Source: JAIEPW01 sp964471915
GTDB lineage: Bacteria; Acidobacteriota; Terriglobia; Bryobacterales; Bryobacteraceae
Length of the DNA stretch: 64,000 nt
Direction: 5' to 3'
NCBI GenBank assembly: GCA_964471915.1
Contig: CAYYID010000024.1
Location: 3,561-67,560 of the forward strand
Shown here piece by piece: positions 62,931 to 64,000 of this stretch; position 1 is the first letter of the stretch; every line of letters starts with the position of its first letter. The notes beneath the pieces were generated by a model. The model was not told the origin of the DNA and made no database searches. It saw only the letters and a program-made list of their open reading frames with translations. The translations under genes were made by a program, and so were the position numbers.

Positions 62931-62951
62931 AGGCCCCGGCGGCTGGGGCCT
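62931..62951. other. GC-rich hairpin in the divergent gap before the pyrophosphatase
   Basis: AGGCCCC and GGGGCCT form a 7-bp stem; a second palindrome GGACCATGGTCC follows 25 bases later. The gap of 261 bases holds no gene. Since both neighbours start here, it is not a terminator; it may be part of a leader or operator. Confidence 0.3.
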
Positions 62952-63021
62952 TGACCGTATCGGCGGCCCGCTCGGGACCATGGTCCTAGTCCGGGGCGGC
63001 CTACAAATCTCCTGCCGAATG

Positions 63022-63050
63022 TTGCGCTTGCGTGGATTCTGCGGTATCCT
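63022..63050 (+). promoter_or_regulatory. Possible promoter of the pyrophosphatase gene
   Basis: TTGCGC (63022-63027), 17-base spacer, TATCCT (63045-63050). Leader of about 75 bases; GGAGGA at 63115-63120 is the ribosome site. Confidence 0.35.
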
Positions 63051-63130
63051 CTCCCTTTTGCTGGCCTGAGTTCTTCCCACCCCAGGACAGCCCAGAAATC
63101 AAAGTCAACCGACTGGAGGATCTGAAGCAA

Positions 63131-64000
<870 letters not shown>

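Noticed and set aside
62931..62951. Terminator before hppA
   Set aside because: Both neighbouring genes start in this gap, so no transcript is expected to end here.

Overview
The window is GC-rich bacterial chromosome, most likely from an acidobacterium of the Solibacter/Bryobacter group. Support for this: a VCBS/ASPIC protein ends in the C-terminal domain first described in Solibacter (TIGR03437 type); there is an Oar-like TonB receptor with an N-terminal carboxypeptidase-like domain, a DUF1549/DUF1553 protein, tandem beta-helix lipoproteins beside a diheme cytochrome, and many secreted propeller proteins. The lineage is inferred from gene content only.

Layout. 0-0.45 kb: end of a tyrosine integrase abutting a tRNA-Thr gene, probably the edge of an integrated element. 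0.5-5.2 kb: Rieske protein, MutM, two beta-helix lipoproteins and a diheme cytochrome. 5.3-12.2 kb: a GT39-like transferase, an icd-purE-purK run on the minus strand, and a DUF1549/DUF1553 protein. 12.2-17.4 kb: a TonB receptor under a cobalamin riboswitch, a VCBS protein, and a 40-codon remnant of a second receptor. 17.7-32 kb: a surface-glycan region with a 1194-residue mosaic secreted protein, an O-antigen ligase, two GT-C transferases, an FkbM methyltransferase, and an ADP-heptose operon (kinase, GT9 heptosyltransferase, an adenylyltransferase-phosphatase fusion, GmhA, GalE). 32-39 kb: secreted proteins, including an S55-like protein, a beta-propeller and a transglutaminase-like protein in a tight run. 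39-45.5 kb: aldehyde dehydrogenase, SRPBCC protein, TMTC-like protein, HpcH/HpaI-like protein, endonuclease III, a hicBA locus with a frameshifted toxin, and an orphan NarL-type regulator. 45.7-64 kb: radical SAM protein, Oar-like receptor, AsmA protein, PLP enzyme, MauE/DoxX-thioredoxin fusion, Gfo/Idh/MocA dehydrogenase, polysaccharide deacetylase, a DUF433/DUF5615 pair with a frameshifted toxin, S9 peptidase, L-type lectin, another GT39-like protein, and the start of a membrane pyrophosphatase.

How the genes work together. The 27.2-32.0 kb operon encodes nearly the whole route from sedoheptulose 7-phosphate to ADP-heptose plus a transferase that uses it. Its neighbours (polymerase/ligase, GT-C transferases, FkbM enzyme) fit assembly of a cell-surface glycan. 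The cobalamin riboswitch ties the 14.7-17.1 kb receptor to vitamin B12 uptake.

Main points for a second look: several genes carry a TANNNT -10-like hexamer 6-9 bases before the start codon and no Shine-Dalgarno, which suggests leaderless mRNAs; mutM appears to start at ATC; both toxin-antitoxin loci have a single-base frameshift in the toxin only; the S55-like protein has its Ser and His motifs in the reverse order to SpoIVB; and an adenylyltransferase-GmhB fusion sits in the heptose operon. No CRISPR array, rRNA or complete insertion sequence was seen.
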